Assembly (NCBI RefSeq): GCF_014646895.1
Contig: NZ_BMOD01000001.1
Coordinates: 181,172 to 245,171 of the forward strand
Length of the DNA: 64,000 nt
DNA from: Deinococcus roseus
GTDB lineage: Bacteria > Deinococcota > Deinococci > Deinococcales > Deinococcaceae
Direction of reading: 5' to 3'
The position numbers and the translations under genes are program-made. Each line of letters opens with the position of its first letter. Positions within the stretch are counted from its first letter, which is position 1. The notes under the pieces are model-generated. The model was not told where the DNA came from. It made no database searches and worked only from the letters and a program-made list of their open reading frames with translations. Below are positions 42,709 to 51,706 of the stretch, one piece after another.

Positions 42709-43419
42709 ATGCAGAAACTGGACATGAAGTACGAAGGGAAAGCCAAACGCGTCTACGCCACCGAAGACCAGGACCTTTATGTGGTCGAGTACAAGGACGA
42801 TGCCACAGCTTTCAACGCGCAAAAACGCGGCACCATCGGGCAGAAGGGTGTGGTCAACAACGCCATCACCGCCATTCTGTTTCCCCAGATTGCCGACCAC
42901 GGGGTGCCCACGCATTTCGTGGAAAAACTTTCCGACCGGGAGCAACTGGTCAAGGCCGTCACCATCGTTCCTGTTGAAGTGGTGATCCGCAACGTTGCAG
43001 CCGGAAGCTTCTCCAAGAGACTGGGCATTGATGAAGGCACCCCCCTCTCGCAGCCTGTGGTGGAGTACTGCTACAAGTCTGACGCGCTGGGTGACCCCCT
43101 GATCAACACGGACACCGCTGTTGCACTGGGCTGGGCCTCTTTAGACGACCTGAGCACCATCAAAGATTACGCCCTGAAAGTCAACGCTTTCCTGAAAGAC
43201 TTCTTCCTGAAGCGCGGCATCAAGCTGATCGACTTCAAGCTGGAGTTCGGGAAACTTTCTTCAGGCGAAATCGTGCTGGCAGATGAGATCTCACCTGACA
43301 CCTGCCGTTTCTGGGATGCCAAGACAGGCGAGAAACTGGACAAAGACCGTTTCCGCCGTGACCTTGGCAATGTGGAAGAAGCTTACCTTGAGATGCTGCG
43401 ACGTGTGGAGGCCCAATGA
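42709..43419 (+). CDS. purC: phosphoribosylaminoimidazole-succinocarboxamide synthase
   Basis: A 236-aa SAICAR synthetase joining CAIR and aspartate. KYEGKAKRVYATEDQDLYVVEYKDDATAFN is the family N-terminus. VPVEVVIRNVAAGSF, IKLIDFKLEFGKL and LADEISPDTCRFWD are the ATP/substrate motifs. The start at ATG 42709 has GGAG upstream. It opens the purC-purS-purQ-purL operon, overlapping purS by 4 nt, and is preceded by a structured leader. Confidence 0.97.
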   Translation: MQKLDMKYEGKAKRVYATEDQDLYVVEYKDDATAFNAQKRGTIGQKGVVNNAITAILFPQIADHGVPTHFVEKLSDREQLVKAVTIVPVEVVIRNVAAGSFSKRLGIDEGTPLSQPVVEYCYKSDALGDPLINTDTAVALGWASLDDLSTIKDYALKVNAFLKDFFLKRGIKLIDFKLEFGKLSSGEIVLADEISPDTCRFWDAKTGEKLDKDRFRRDLGNVEEAYLEMLRRVEAQ

Positions 43420-43679
43420 AGTACCTGGCGAAAGTTTACATCACCCTGAAAAAATCCATCCTCGACCCCCAGGGTCGCACCGTGGAGCGTTCCCTGCACA
43501 ACCAGGGTTACGCCAGCGTTCTGAATGCCCGTGTGGGCAAATACATTGAACTGACCTTTGAAGGGGACCGTTCAAAAATCGAGACCGAACTGAAAGACAT
43601 TGCAGAGAACATCCTCTCCAACCCTGTGATGGAGAGCGTGCACTGGGATCTCGAGCAGGTCGAGCAGCAGGTTCACTGA
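43416..43679 (+). CDS. purS: FGAM synthase subunit PurS
   Basis: An 87-aa small subunit of the three-component phosphoribosylformylglycinamidine synthase. KVYITLKKSILDPQGRTVERSLHNQGY and ENILSNPVMESVHWDLE are diagnostic. PurS dimers tether PurQ to PurL and aid ammonia channelling. ATGA overlap with purC; purQ starts 3 nt after its stop. Confidence 0.97.
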   Translation: MKYLAKVYITLKKSILDPQGRTVERSLHNQGYASVLNARVGKYIELTFEGDRSKIETELKDIAENILSNPVMESVHWDLEQVEQQVH

Positions 43680-43681
43680 AG

Positions 43682-44383
43682 ATGAAAACTGCAGTGATTC
43701 AATTCCCCGGTTCCAACTGCGACATGGACGGCGTTCATGCTGCAGGGGCCGTGATTGGACAGCAGGCCGTTCCTGTCTGGCACACCGAAACCAGTCTGGA
43801 AGGCTTTGACGCCATTCTGGTGCCTGGTGGCTTCTCCTACGGAGACCACCTGCGCAGTGGGGCCATTGCGGCCCACAGTCCAGTGATGAAGGAAGTCAAG
43901 CGTCTGGCCGAAAAAGGGGTGCCCGTGATTGGCATCTGCAACGGCTTCCAGATCCTGACCGAAGCAGGCCTCCTGCCCGGTGCCCTGGGCCGCAACAACA
44001 GCCTGCACTTCCTGTGCCACGACGTGCACCTGCGCGTTGAGACCACCCACTCCCCCTTCACGAACCAGTACCAGAAGGGCCAGATCATCAAGATCCCCAT
44101 TGCCCACAACGAGGGCAGCTACTACGCCGATTCCGAGACATTGAACCGTCTGGAAGGCGAGGGTCTGGTGGCTTTCCGTTACGTGACCCCTGACGGACAT
44201 GAAGTGCTGGAAGGCAACCCCAACGGAGCCCTCAACAACATTGCAGGCATCCTGAACGAGAAGCGCAATGTGCTGGGCATGATGCCCCACCCCGAGCGCT
44301 ACGTGGAGAAGCTGCTCGGCAACACCGACGGTCTGGGCGTGTTTGAAAGCCTGCTGGAGTACGTTGCAGGAGGTGTGAAATGA
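43682..44383 (+). CDS. purQ: FGAM synthase glutaminase subunit PurQ
   Basis: A 233-aa class I glutamine amidotransferase supplying ammonia to PurL. The nucleophile is Cys86 in PVIGICNGFQILTEAG, the oxyanion strand is ILVPGGFSYGDHLRSGAIAA, and the His-Glu pair lies in GMMPHPERYVE. Full length. It overlaps purL by 4 nt. Confidence 0.97.
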   Translation: MKTAVIQFPGSNCDMDGVHAAGAVIGQQAVPVWHTETSLEGFDAILVPGGFSYGDHLRSGAIAAHSPVMKEVKRLAEKGVPVIGICNGFQILTEAGLLPGALGRNNSLHFLCHDVHLRVETTHSPFTNQYQKGQIIKIPIAHNEGSYYADSETLNRLEGEGLVAFRYVTPDGHEVLEGNPNGALNNIAGILNEKRNVLGMMPHPERYVEKLLGNTDGLGVFESLLEYVAGGVK

Positions 44384-46608
44384 CCGCCGTGAAAGACCTG
44401 CGCGATCAGGCCAGCACTTTTGGTCTGACCGTCGAAGAATTCGACAACCTGGAATCCCGCACGAAGCGCCCCGTGAACGCCCTGGAAGCCGCCATCGTGG
44501 GAGCCATGTGGTCCGAGCACTGCGGCTACAAAAACAGCCGTCCGCTGTTCAAAGTCTTCCCCACCACCGGACCCCAGGTGCTGCAAGGCCCCGGCGAGAA
44601 CGCTGGTGTTGTAGACATCGGTGAGGGTTACGCTGTGGCCTTCAAGATGGAATCCCACAACCACCCCTCTGCTGTGGAACCCGTTCAGGGCGCTGCAACC
44701 GGTGTGGGCGGCATTCTGCGCGACATCTTCGCCATGGGTGCCCGTCCTTTCGCTGTACTGGACTCCCTGCGTTTCGGCAATCTGGACAGCAAGCGCACCC
44801 AGTTTCTGGTGCACGGGGTTGTTGAGGGCATCTCCCACTACGGCAACGCCATCGGTGTACCCACCGTGGGCGGCGAAGTGACCTTCCACCCCTCCTATCA
44901 GGAAAACCCCCTGGTCAACGTGATGGCCCTCGGCCTGATGAAGCACGAGGACCTCGCCAAGGGCACCATGGGCGCCGTGGGCAACAAGATCATCTACGTC
45001 GGGTCCAAGACTGGACGGGACGGTCTGGGTGGAGCCGTTTTCGCCTCTGCTGACCTCTCCGACGCTTCCAGTGAAGACCGTCCTGCCGTGCAGGTGGGCG
45101 ATCCCTTCATGGAGAAACTGCTGCTGGAAGCCACCATTGAGGCCATTCATGCGGGTCTGGTGGCAGGGGTGCAGGACATGGGTGCTGCGGGTCTGGTCTC
45201 CTCCACCTGCGAGATGGCCTACCGCGCCAAACTCGGTGTGAACATCTACCTGGACAAGGTCCCCACCCGTGAAGAGGGCATGGTCCCCATGGAACTGGTG
45301 CTCTCCGAGTCCCAGGAGCGCATGGTGCTCGTTCCCGTTCCCGGCAAGGAACAGGAACTCTTTGACCTGCTCTCCAAGTGGGAACTGGACGTGGTGGAAA
45401 TCGGGGAAGTGGCCGAACACGACACCTACCGCCTGTACTGGCACGGTGAAGTGGTGTGCGACCTGCCCGTGGACCTGCTCAACGAGGCCCCCACCTACAC
45501 CCGTGAAGGCATCGAATCCGAAGAGATCAAAGCCAAGCGCGAAAAAGACCTCTCTGGCGTTGCTGTTCCCGAAAACCTCGAAGACGTGCTGCTGACCTTG
45601 CTGTCTCACCCCAGCATTGCCTCCAAGCGGGCCATCTTCGAGCGTTACGACCATCAGGTCATGACCAACACCGTGGTGGTCCCTGGTGCTGCCGATGCTG
45701 CCGTGCTGCGCATCAAAGGCACCTCCAAGGGTGTGGCCGCCTCCAGCGACTGCAACCCCCGCTTTGTGTACCTCGATCCTTACGTTGGAGCTGCAAGTGC
45801 CGTGGCAGAAGCTGCCCGCAACGTGGCCTGCGTGGGGGCAACCCCTCTGGCGATCACCGACAACCTGAACTTCGGAAACCCCCACCGCCCTGAAGTGTAC
45901 TTCCAGCTTGTCGAGGCCACCAAGGGCATTGCAGACGCCTGCCGCGCCCTGAACACCCCCGTGACCGGCGGCAACGTCAGCCTGTACAACCAGTACAACG
46001 AGGAAGGTCGCACTGTGGCCATCCATCCCACCCCCACCATCGGGCTGGTCGGAGTGCTGCCAGACGTGACCAAAAACGCCACCATGAAGTTCGACAGCCA
46101 CGCCCAGAGCGTCTACCTGCTCGGCAACCTGACCGACGAAATTGGTGCCAGCCAGTACCTGGAAACCATTCATGGACTGGAAGCCGGACAGGTGCCTGTG
46201 CTCGACCTTGATCTGGAAAAACGTGTTCAGCAGGGCATCATTGAACTGATCAGAAGTGACCTGACCGACACCGCCCACGACACCTCTGAAGGTGGACTGG
46301 CCATTGCCCTGGCAGAAATGGTCATTGCTGGACAGGTTGGGGCCACCATCCAGATCGACAGCACCCTGCGTGCAGACGCGATCCTGTTCGGAGAAGCCCA
46401 GAGCCGCATCATCACCGCTGTCCCTGTCGGCAAAGAGGAAGCTGCTGAGAAACTGCTCAAGGACCTGAATGTCCCCTTCACACGAATTGGCTTTGTGGGT
46501 GGTGATAAACTGGCGATCAGTCTGTCCAGACACGGACAGCACCTCTCGCTGGACATCCCAACGCTGACCAGAGCGTTTGAAGAACCGATCCGGGCTGTTC
46601 TGGGGTAA
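44380..46608 (+). CDS. purL: FGAM synthase large subunit PurL
   Basis: A 742-aa ATP-dependent amidotransferase, the small (Bacillus-type) PurL that needs PurS and PurQ. AIVGAMWSEHCGYKNSRPLFK has the catalytic His, and VAFKMESHNHPSAVEPVQGAATGVGGILRD is the ATP-binding signature. GVQDMGAAGLVSSTCEM follows, and the pseudo-repeated second half includes TPVTGGNVSLYNQ and DTSEGGLAIALAEM. It is the last gene before the hairpin-repeat spacer. Confidence 0.97.
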   Translation: MTAVKDLRDQASTFGLTVEEFDNLESRTKRPVNALEAAIVGAMWSEHCGYKNSRPLFKVFPTTGPQVLQGPGENAGVVDIGEGYAVAFKMESHNHPSAVEPVQGAATGVGGILRDIFAMGARPFAVLDSLRFGNLDSKRTQFLVHGVVEGISHYGNAIGVPTVGGEVTFHPSYQENPLVNVMALGLMKHEDLAKGTMGAVGNKIIYVGSKTGRDGLGGAVFASADLSDASSEDRPAVQVGDPFMEKLLLEATIEAIHAGLVAGVQDMGAAGLVSSTCEMAYRAKLGVNIYLDKVPTREEGMVPMELVLSESQERMVLVPVPGKEQELFDLLSKWELDVVEIGEVAEHDTYRLYWHGEVVCDLPVDLLNEAPTYTREGIESEEIKAKREKDLSGVAVPENLEDVLLTLLSHPSIASKRAIFERYDHQVMTNTVVVPGAADAAVLRIKGTSKGVAASSDCNPRFVYLDPYVGAASAVAEAARNVACVGATPLAITDNLNFGNPHRPEVYFQLVEATKGIADACRALNTPVTGGNVSLYNQYNEEGRTVAIHPTPTIGLVGVLPDVTKNATMKFDSHAQSVYLLGNLTDEIGASQYLETIHGLEAGQVPVLDLDLEKRVQQGIIELIRSDLTDTAHDTSEGGLAIALAEMVIAGQVGATIQIDSTLRADAILFGEAQSRIITAVPVGKEEAAEKLLKDLNVPFTRIGFVGGDKLAISLSRHGQHLSLDIPTLTRAFEEPIRAVLG

Positions 46609-46614
46609 ACCCCA

Positions 46615-46784
46615 CCCCCCTTCGCTTCGCTGTCCCCCCTAACAAGGGGGGATCTGTGGCGAGGAGAGCAGAACCAACCGGAACCTCAGCAGCACCCACC
46701 CCCTCGACCCCCCTAGCTTCGCTGTCCCCCCTACAGAGGGGGGAAGGGTAAAGCCCCCTCGTTCGCTCTCCCTCTCAGGAGGGA
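46615..46784. repeat. three copies of a C-run/G-run hairpin repeat in the purL-purF spacer
   Basis: Units at 46615-46652, 46707-46745 and 46753-46784 share the plan CCCCC, TTCGCT, GTCCCCCC, short loop, GGGGGG. The first two keep CTTCGCTGTCCCCCCTA exactly; the third is diverged (CTCCCTCTCAGGAGGGA). Each folds into a 6-7 bp GC hairpin. No T-run follows, so simple terminator function is doubtful. No gene is present in 46609-46852. Confidence 0.8.
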
Positions 46785-46852
46785 TCAGCAGCCCCTTACA
46801 AACCCCGATAAGAAAACGGACAGGGGGACGGGGGTACACTTCAGGTGACACC

Positions 46853-48268
46853 ATGCTATTCGATGATTTCGATAAACCCAGAGAGGAATGCGGCGTTTTC
46901 GGCATTTACTCCCCCAGACCGCTGAATGTCGCGTGGCTTTCTTACCTGGGCATGTTTGCCCTGCAACACCGCGGGCAAGAGGCCGCCGGGATGTGCGTCT
47001 CCAACGGAGAGGACTTCCTGGTTGAAAAAGACCTTGGACTGGTCACACAGGTCTTCGACGAGACCCGCCTGCAGAAAATGGACCTGGAAGGGGCCAACAT
47101 TGCGATTGGCCACGTCCGGTACTCCACAACTGGCTCCAACCTGCGCTTCAACGCACAACCCCTGACCGTGCGTTCCAACAAGGGGATTCTGGGGATTGCC
47201 CACAACGGCAACTTCGTGAATGCCCGTGAAATCCGGCAACTGATGCTCAATGAAGGGGTGATCTTCCAGACCACCAACGACACCGAGGTCATGATCAACC
47301 GGATTGCCAAGTACGCCAACCTGGATCTGGTGGATGCCACCGCTCGCGTCATGCAGGAAATGCGTGGCGGGTTCGCTGTGGTGATCATGAACCGCAAGAT
47401 GCTGATCGGTCTGCGCGACCCCAACGGTGTGCGTCCCCTGTGCATCGGGCAGCGTGAAGACGGTGCCTACGTGTTCGCCAGCGAAACGGTTGCCCTTTAC
47501 GCCGTAAACGCCACCTTCATCCGTGACGTGAAGCCCGGAGAACTGGTCTGGGCCGATGAAAACGGTCTGCACTCCCTCGAAGTCATTCCCTCTGTTCCCA
47601 CCCCCTGCGCTTTCGAGTGGATTTACTTCGCCCGTGCAGACGCCAGTGTGGATGGGGTTTCCACCCACGAGGCCCGTGTTCGGATGGGCATTGAGCTGGC
47701 CAAGGAGCAACCTGTTGAGGCCGACATTGTTGTGCCTGTGCCAGATTCTGGCATCGGTGCAGCCATCGGGTACTCCAGACAGAGTGGCATTGCTTTCGAC
47801 TACGGACTGTACAAGAATCCTTACGCTGGACGCAGTTTCATTGCCCCCACCCAGGAAGCCCGTGAGCTGAAAGTCAAAATGAAGCTCTCCCCCACCGCTG
47901 CTGTCAAAGGCAAACGGGTGGTGCTGATTGATGACAGCATCGTGCGTGGCACCACCAGCCGCCAGATTGTGCAACTCTTGCGCGACGCTGGAGCCACCGA
48001 AGTGCACTTCCGGGTGTCCAGTCCACCCATCACCCATCCCTGCTACTACGGCATCGACACCGCAGCACGCAAGGAACTGGTGGCCAGCACCCACACCGTG
48101 GAAGAAATCCGCCAGATGATCGGGGCCGACACCCTGGCCTTCATCTCGGAGGAAGGCATCAAGAGCGCTGTGAGTGGCCCTGGCCTGTGCCTCGCCTGCT
48201 TCAATGGGAAATATCCAGCGGGAGTTCCGCTGGAGAATGATGTGAACAAACACGCGCTGGAAGTGTAA
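46853..48268 (+). CDS. purF: amidophosphoribosyltransferase
   Basis: A 471-aa enzyme of the first committed purine step (PRPP + glutamine to phosphoribosylamine). The propeptide MLFDDFDKPREE is followed by the nucleophile Cys13 (CGVFGIY), exposed after processing. ALQHRGQEAAGM and IAHNGNFVNARE belong to the glutaminase domain, and VVLIDDSIVRGTTSRQI is the PRPP loop. The four-cysteine Fe-S ligand pattern may be present in the C-terminal part (CYYGID, CLACF). AGGTGA precedes the ATG. Confidence 0.97.
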   Translation: MLFDDFDKPREECGVFGIYSPRPLNVAWLSYLGMFALQHRGQEAAGMCVSNGEDFLVEKDLGLVTQVFDETRLQKMDLEGANIAIGHVRYSTTGSNLRFNAQPLTVRSNKGILGIAHNGNFVNAREIRQLMLNEGVIFQTTNDTEVMINRIAKYANLDLVDATARVMQEMRGGFAVVIMNRKMLIGLRDPNGVRPLCIGQREDGAYVFASETVALYAVNATFIRDVKPGELVWADENGLHSLEVIPSVPTPCAFEWIYFARADASVDGVSTHEARVRMGIELAKEQPVEADIVVPVPDSGIGAAIGYSRQSGIAFDYGLYKNPYAGRSFIAPTQEARELKVKMKLSPTAAVKGKRVVLIDDSIVRGTTSRQIVQLLRDAGATEVHFRVSSPPITHPCYYGIDTAARKELVASTHTVEEIRQMIGADTLAFISEEGIKSAVSGPGLCLACFNGKYPAGVPLENDVNKHALEV

Positions 48269-48284
48269 AGACCAGCGCAGAAAA

Positions 48285-48311
48285 GAGGCAGAGACATCTC
48301 TGCTTCTTTTT
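48285..48311 (+). terminator. intrinsic terminator of purF
   Basis: GAGGCAGAGA / TCTCTGCTTC hairpin (one G-T pair) with a very short CA apex, followed by T7. Confidence 0.85.
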
Positions 48312-48519
48312 TTGTCCATCAGCATCTGCAGGTCAGACCCAGGACTTCAGATTCTTTGCACTCGCTTCCAGAGGCATCTCCCCTATTTTCAGACCAGCAA
48401 TCCTCCTGACTCCAGAAAAATTGTGCACAGTACAATGAAGAGCAGGCACATCTTCAGCACATCGGTTGATTTTCCTCTGGAACTCTCTTTCCAGAGGTGT
48501 TCCTGTCATGGAGTGAAAT

Positions 48520-50247
48520 ATGATTCAACGCGATTTCAGAACCCCAGCCCCACAGAAACCCAGAGCCAGATCACGAATGCATGCAGTGTCCCTGATGGTC
48601 TTCCTGGGCCTCAGCAGTGCTTACGCCTGGAAGCCCAACACACACGTTTACCTCGCAGAAGAGGTCATCAAAGATGCCATTCCAGATGGTCAGGTCACCA
48701 TCTGCAGAACAAATTTCGTGACCCATGAGATCACCCAGAACTGCAGCAATTATCAGGTGGACCCTGAGATTCTGCAGGCCATTCGGTCTTACCCTCAGCA
48801 GTTTCGGGCAGGGGTGCTCGGACCGGATGCTTACCCGGACATCCTGACCGGGCAGCAAGTCATTCACCCCGATGAGAGCTTGCCCCACAAGCCAGAGCCT
48901 CCTGGGGGAACCAACAGCTGGTTGCAGTACCTGTGGGACCGCAGCAATGCAGAACAGGGGGGCAGCCATCTGCCTGTGCGGGCTTTCACAGTGGGCTTTC
49001 TGACCCACTCCGCAGGGGACCTGTTCGGGCACACCTTCGTGAACAATTACACTGGAGGCCCCTTTTCCATTGGTCCAAATGCGGTCAGGCATGTGGTGCT
49101 TGAGGGCTACATTGGCAAGAGAACCCCGAACATCACCGACATCTATGGCCAGCCGGTCACAGAGAACAGCTTTTCCATCGATCAGGGGGTCAGGGAGTTC
49201 ATTTACCAGAACATGGTGAACGCCACTCCAGGCTCTGTGCTGCTCAATCAACTCATGGGAGGTGGAGGCACCACGGCTTCTGTGCCCTACATCTATTCGG
49301 GTCTGCGTGCAGGTCTGCAGCGGGACATCGACAATTATTACGCTGCACTGAGGGAGTTTGATCGGAGGTCTGCCGAGAAAGTTCGTGCGGCAGAAAATTG
49401 CAGGGCTCTGGATTTCTCCTGCAGTGCAACCCTCCTTTACGGAGAGGCAGCGGCAATTCAACTGGAGAAAGCTGCCTATCGGGTGGCCAATGGTCCCATC
49501 GTGACCTACAAGGAATACTGGGTGGATGACATCGATCTGGGCCTGCGGGCATGGCCCGAACTGAGCCAGCAACTGGCAAAAGCCCTGGTGTTCAATCCCA
49601 GTGGTGTGGACACCGCCCGTGCCCAGCAACTGGCCCAGACGTATGTGCAAGAGCACCTGCTTTCGATGTCAGGTGTGCCGGACATTGTGGGCATCACCTG
49701 GGAGGTCATCGAGAAGATTCTGGATGCCCTGGTGCCCCAGTTCCTGATCGACGCCATCAATGACCTGAAACGGGACCTGCTGAACACCATGCTGCAGGCC
49801 GCCATTGGGATGACCGTGGATGACCTCAAGAAATACGTGACCAACCCTGAGCTGTATTTCGATCAGGTGATGGCCACGGGTCCCAACCCCATCACCATTG
49901 ATGCTTTCAACCGTCAGGAGCTGCACATCGACGAGAATGGCATGTCCAACCCCTCGAACCCGACCCGCTTTGATTACCGTCAGGTGGCTGCAGCGTACAA
50001 CACCGTGACCCTGACCAAAATGCTGCTGCTGGGAAGTGGCGAAATGAACCGTTTGCTGCAGGATCTGGGGTCCTCCCAGAAATTGCAGGCCCCGAACATC
50101 ATGCTGGGTTTCGTCCGTTCACTCGATGACAGCAACCAGTGGGTCGCCAACAATCCTGATCAGCTGATTCTGGCAAAGGACTGTGGTGCTTTCCGCCAGG
50201 TGTTCATGCAGCAATCGGGCGAAGTGGATCCCTGCGTAAACAATTGA
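48520..50247 (+). CDS. secreted zinc-dependent phospholipase C-like protein
   Basis: A 575-aa exported protein. A long basic n-region precedes the signal peptide ending LSSAYA, with cleavage before Trp37. Mature zinc phospholipases C likewise begin with Trp, whose amino group is a zinc ligand. Other ligands fit AGVLGPDAYPD and the block GFLTHSAGDLFGHTFVNNYTGG (H-x3-D-x3-H) of the PF00882 family. The C-terminal 330 residues (helical, then mixed) are not assigned. It may hydrolyse phospholipids outside the cell; activity is inferred. Confidence 0.82.
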   Translation: MIQRDFRTPAPQKPRARSRMHAVSLMVFLGLSSAYAWKPNTHVYLAEEVIKDAIPDGQVTICRTNFVTHEITQNCSNYQVDPEILQAIRSYPQQFRAGVLGPDAYPDILTGQQVIHPDESLPHKPEPPGGTNSWLQYLWDRSNAEQGGSHLPVRAFTVGFLTHSAGDLFGHTFVNNYTGGPFSIGPNAVRHVVLEGYIGKRTPNITDIYGQPVTENSFSIDQGVREFIYQNMVNATPGSVLLNQLMGGGGTTASVPYIYSGLRAGLQRDIDNYYAALREFDRRSAEKVRAAENCRALDFSCSATLLYGEAAAIQLEKAAYRVANGPIVTYKEYWVDDIDLGLRAWPELSQQLAKALVFNPSGVDTARAQQLAQTYVQEHLLSMSGVPDIVGITWEVIEKILDALVPQFLIDAINDLKRDLLNTMLQAAIGMTVDDLKKYVTNPELYFDQVMATGPNPITIDAFNRQELHIDENGMSNPSNPTRFDYRQVAAAYNTVTLTKMLLLGSGEMNRLLQDLGSSQKLQAPNIMLGFVRSLDDSNQWVANNPDQLILAKDCGAFRQVFMQQSGEVDPCVNN

Positions 50248-50377
50248 AATTCCGCAGCACATTTGAGGTTACCGCCAGGGTTCAGGCAACAGGATTCTGG
50301 CAGGCCTGCTTTCTTCATGGGAACAATTCAAAGTCCGTTGCATTGCATGAAGCAGGCAAAGCAAGCATCAAGATGAC

Positions 50378-50749
50378 ATGAAAATATTTCAGGTTTCACT
50401 TTTGATCGGAATCAGCACAATGATGGTTGCCTGCCCTGATGTCCATCCTGTTCAACATCTCAAATGGGACGATTCCAGAATTCTGCGCGGAACGTATACC
50501 GGTGATTATGAACGCATCACAGACAGCGGGTTCGAAAAGGTGGGCACCCTGAAATTTCAGTTCACCCCCCATTATGTCAATGAAAGCAAATATGATTTCG
50601 AACCTGTCCAGCCCTGCGCTTTGCAGGGCTTTGTGTTTCTGGGAGGGTGTCAAGACGGGCAAGCCTGCGTTCCATCGGCAGTGTCGATGGCTCCAGGGAA
50701 TTTTCGGCAAGAATCAGATGGTATCTTGCAGGCCTGCCCTGTACCATGA
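50378..50749 (+). CDS. small putative lipoprotein, possibly frameshifted
   Basis: A 123-aa frame with signal peptide MKIFQVSLLIGISTMMVAC and an MVAC lipobox. The middle GTYTGDYERITDSGFEKVGTLKFQFTPHYVNESKYDFE looks like a real beta domain. After about residue 70 the composition becomes Cys/Gln/Pro-rich, while another frame (from about 50665 to a stop near 50786) reads SIGSVDGSREFSARIRWYLA and looks more protein-like. This suggests a frameshift. Ribosome-binding site weak. Function unknown. Confidence 0.5.
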   Translation: MKIFQVSLLIGISTMMVACPDVHPVQHLKWDDSRILRGTYTGDYERITDSGFEKVGTLKFQFTPHYVNESKYDFEPVQPCALQGFVFLGGCQDGQACVPSAVSMAPGNFRQESDGILQACPVP

Positions 50750-50869
50750 TCTCAGAGAAGATGACTCCGCCAAAGGAGCCTTCCTGAAAACCGTCCCAGA
50801 CCATTTCCAGCTGACCTTTCCCTTCAGGCCCAAGCCTGCAGGATCTTCCCCTATGGCAAGGAGTCTGTC

Positions 50870-51061
50870 ATGAGACACATCGAATTTGAAGCCAGACTGC
50901 GTTACCAGGAATTGCAACAGGAAGCCGAAGCTTTGCAGCAACTCAGGCAGGTGCCCAGGATTCATCTGCTGCGCAGGGTGGCCACAGTCCTGATGTCTCT
51001 GGCAGATCGGCTGGATCCACCCGTGATGGCTGTGGTGGCAAGACAGGATTGTGCTTGCTGA
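50870..51061 (+). CDS. small protein, copy A of a duplicated family (63 aa)
   Basis: A 63-aa helical protein (MRHIEFEARLRYQELQQEAE, then ALQQLRQVPRIHLLRRVATVLMSLADRLD) with AAGGAG upstream. It aligns end to end with the protein at 51481: M-x-HIE-x-EA-x-LR-x4-QQEAE-x-L-x2-LRQ-x-PR, and V-A-x3-SLADxLD. The N-terminal half is a probable amphipathic or coiled-coil helix. The C-terminus (VMAVVARQDCAC) has two cysteines not present in copy B. Unrecognised family. Confidence 0.75.
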   Translation: MRHIEFEARLRYQELQQEAEALQQLRQVPRIHLLRRVATVLMSLADRLDPPVMAVVARQDCAC

Positions 51062-51480
51062 TCAGAAACATCACATTCGAAAGCCTGGATGTTTTCATGA
51101 GATTGATCTTCAGTACAAATGTCCTGTTTTTAAAATAGCAGCTGCCTCTGAGTAAACCAAAGCGACTGGAATAAAAATATCAAGCCCTCACAGTTTCAAC
51201 TTATAAAGTAAAGCCTATTTGGGTTTTCAAGAAACCAGACCTCTCAAATTTCGCCCCAGAAGCGTGTTTTTACTTCAGGCCCATTCAGCATTCCAGCAAA
51301 AACCTTAAAAATAAGATGTTCTTTCTAAAACAGGCATGGTATCTTGCATCTGTACGGAAAACCATTGAGATTCTGCCTTCAGAGAATGGGCATGTGCATG
51401 ATCCATGTGCATCCTCAAAGTGCAACCCATCAGAACTCAGGTTTCTGAAGCCCTCTCGGCCCCCTTGAAAGGAGCAGGCC
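51062..51480. other. 419-bp gene-free spacer between the paralogous small genes
   Basis: AT-richer than its surroundings, with no convincing frame. Its last part contains ATGGTATCTTGCA (51336-51348), 133 nt before the start of copy B. The identical 13-mer occurs at 50718-50730, 140 nt before copy A, so the upstream region was probably duplicated along with the gene. Confidence 0.6.
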
Positions 51481-51675
51481 ATGATCCACATCGAAATGGA
51501 AGCCCACCTGCGTCACCTGGAACACCAGCAAGAAGCAGAGCTGCTTCATTTGCTCAGACAGGCCCCCAGAACCAGCATGTTGCATCAGGTGGCAGAATCC
51601 CTGCGATCTCTCGCAGACCAGCTGGACATGCTGCAACCTGACCAGCAGCAGGTCCGGCAACGGCAGCCTTCCTGA
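51481..51675 (+). CDS. small protein, copy B of a duplicated family (64 aa)
   Basis: A 64-aa protein (MIHIEMEAHLRHLEHQQEAE, then LLHLLRQAPRTSMLHQVAESLRSLADQLD) behind GAAAGGAG. It is a paralogue of the 50870-51061 product, with the same length and the same conserved positions. The C-terminal tail is Gln/Arg-rich rather than Cys-containing. No TM segment; probably a helical, possibly dimeric, cytosolic protein. Function unknown. Confidence 0.78.
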   Translation: MIHIEMEAHLRHLEHQQEAELLHLLRQAPRTSMLHQVAESLRSLADQLDMLQPDQQQVRQRQPS

Positions 51676-51706
51676 ATCCAACCTCCCTGCTGCATTGATC
51701 CGTGAA

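Noticed and set aside
44299..46542. A 747-codon open frame on the minus strand opposite purL
   Set aside because: It is the low-complexity His/Gly/Gln-rich antisense of a certain purL gene, with no start signal or family. Similar long antisense frames over cysS, Pnkp, purF and the PLC-like gene were dropped for the same reason.
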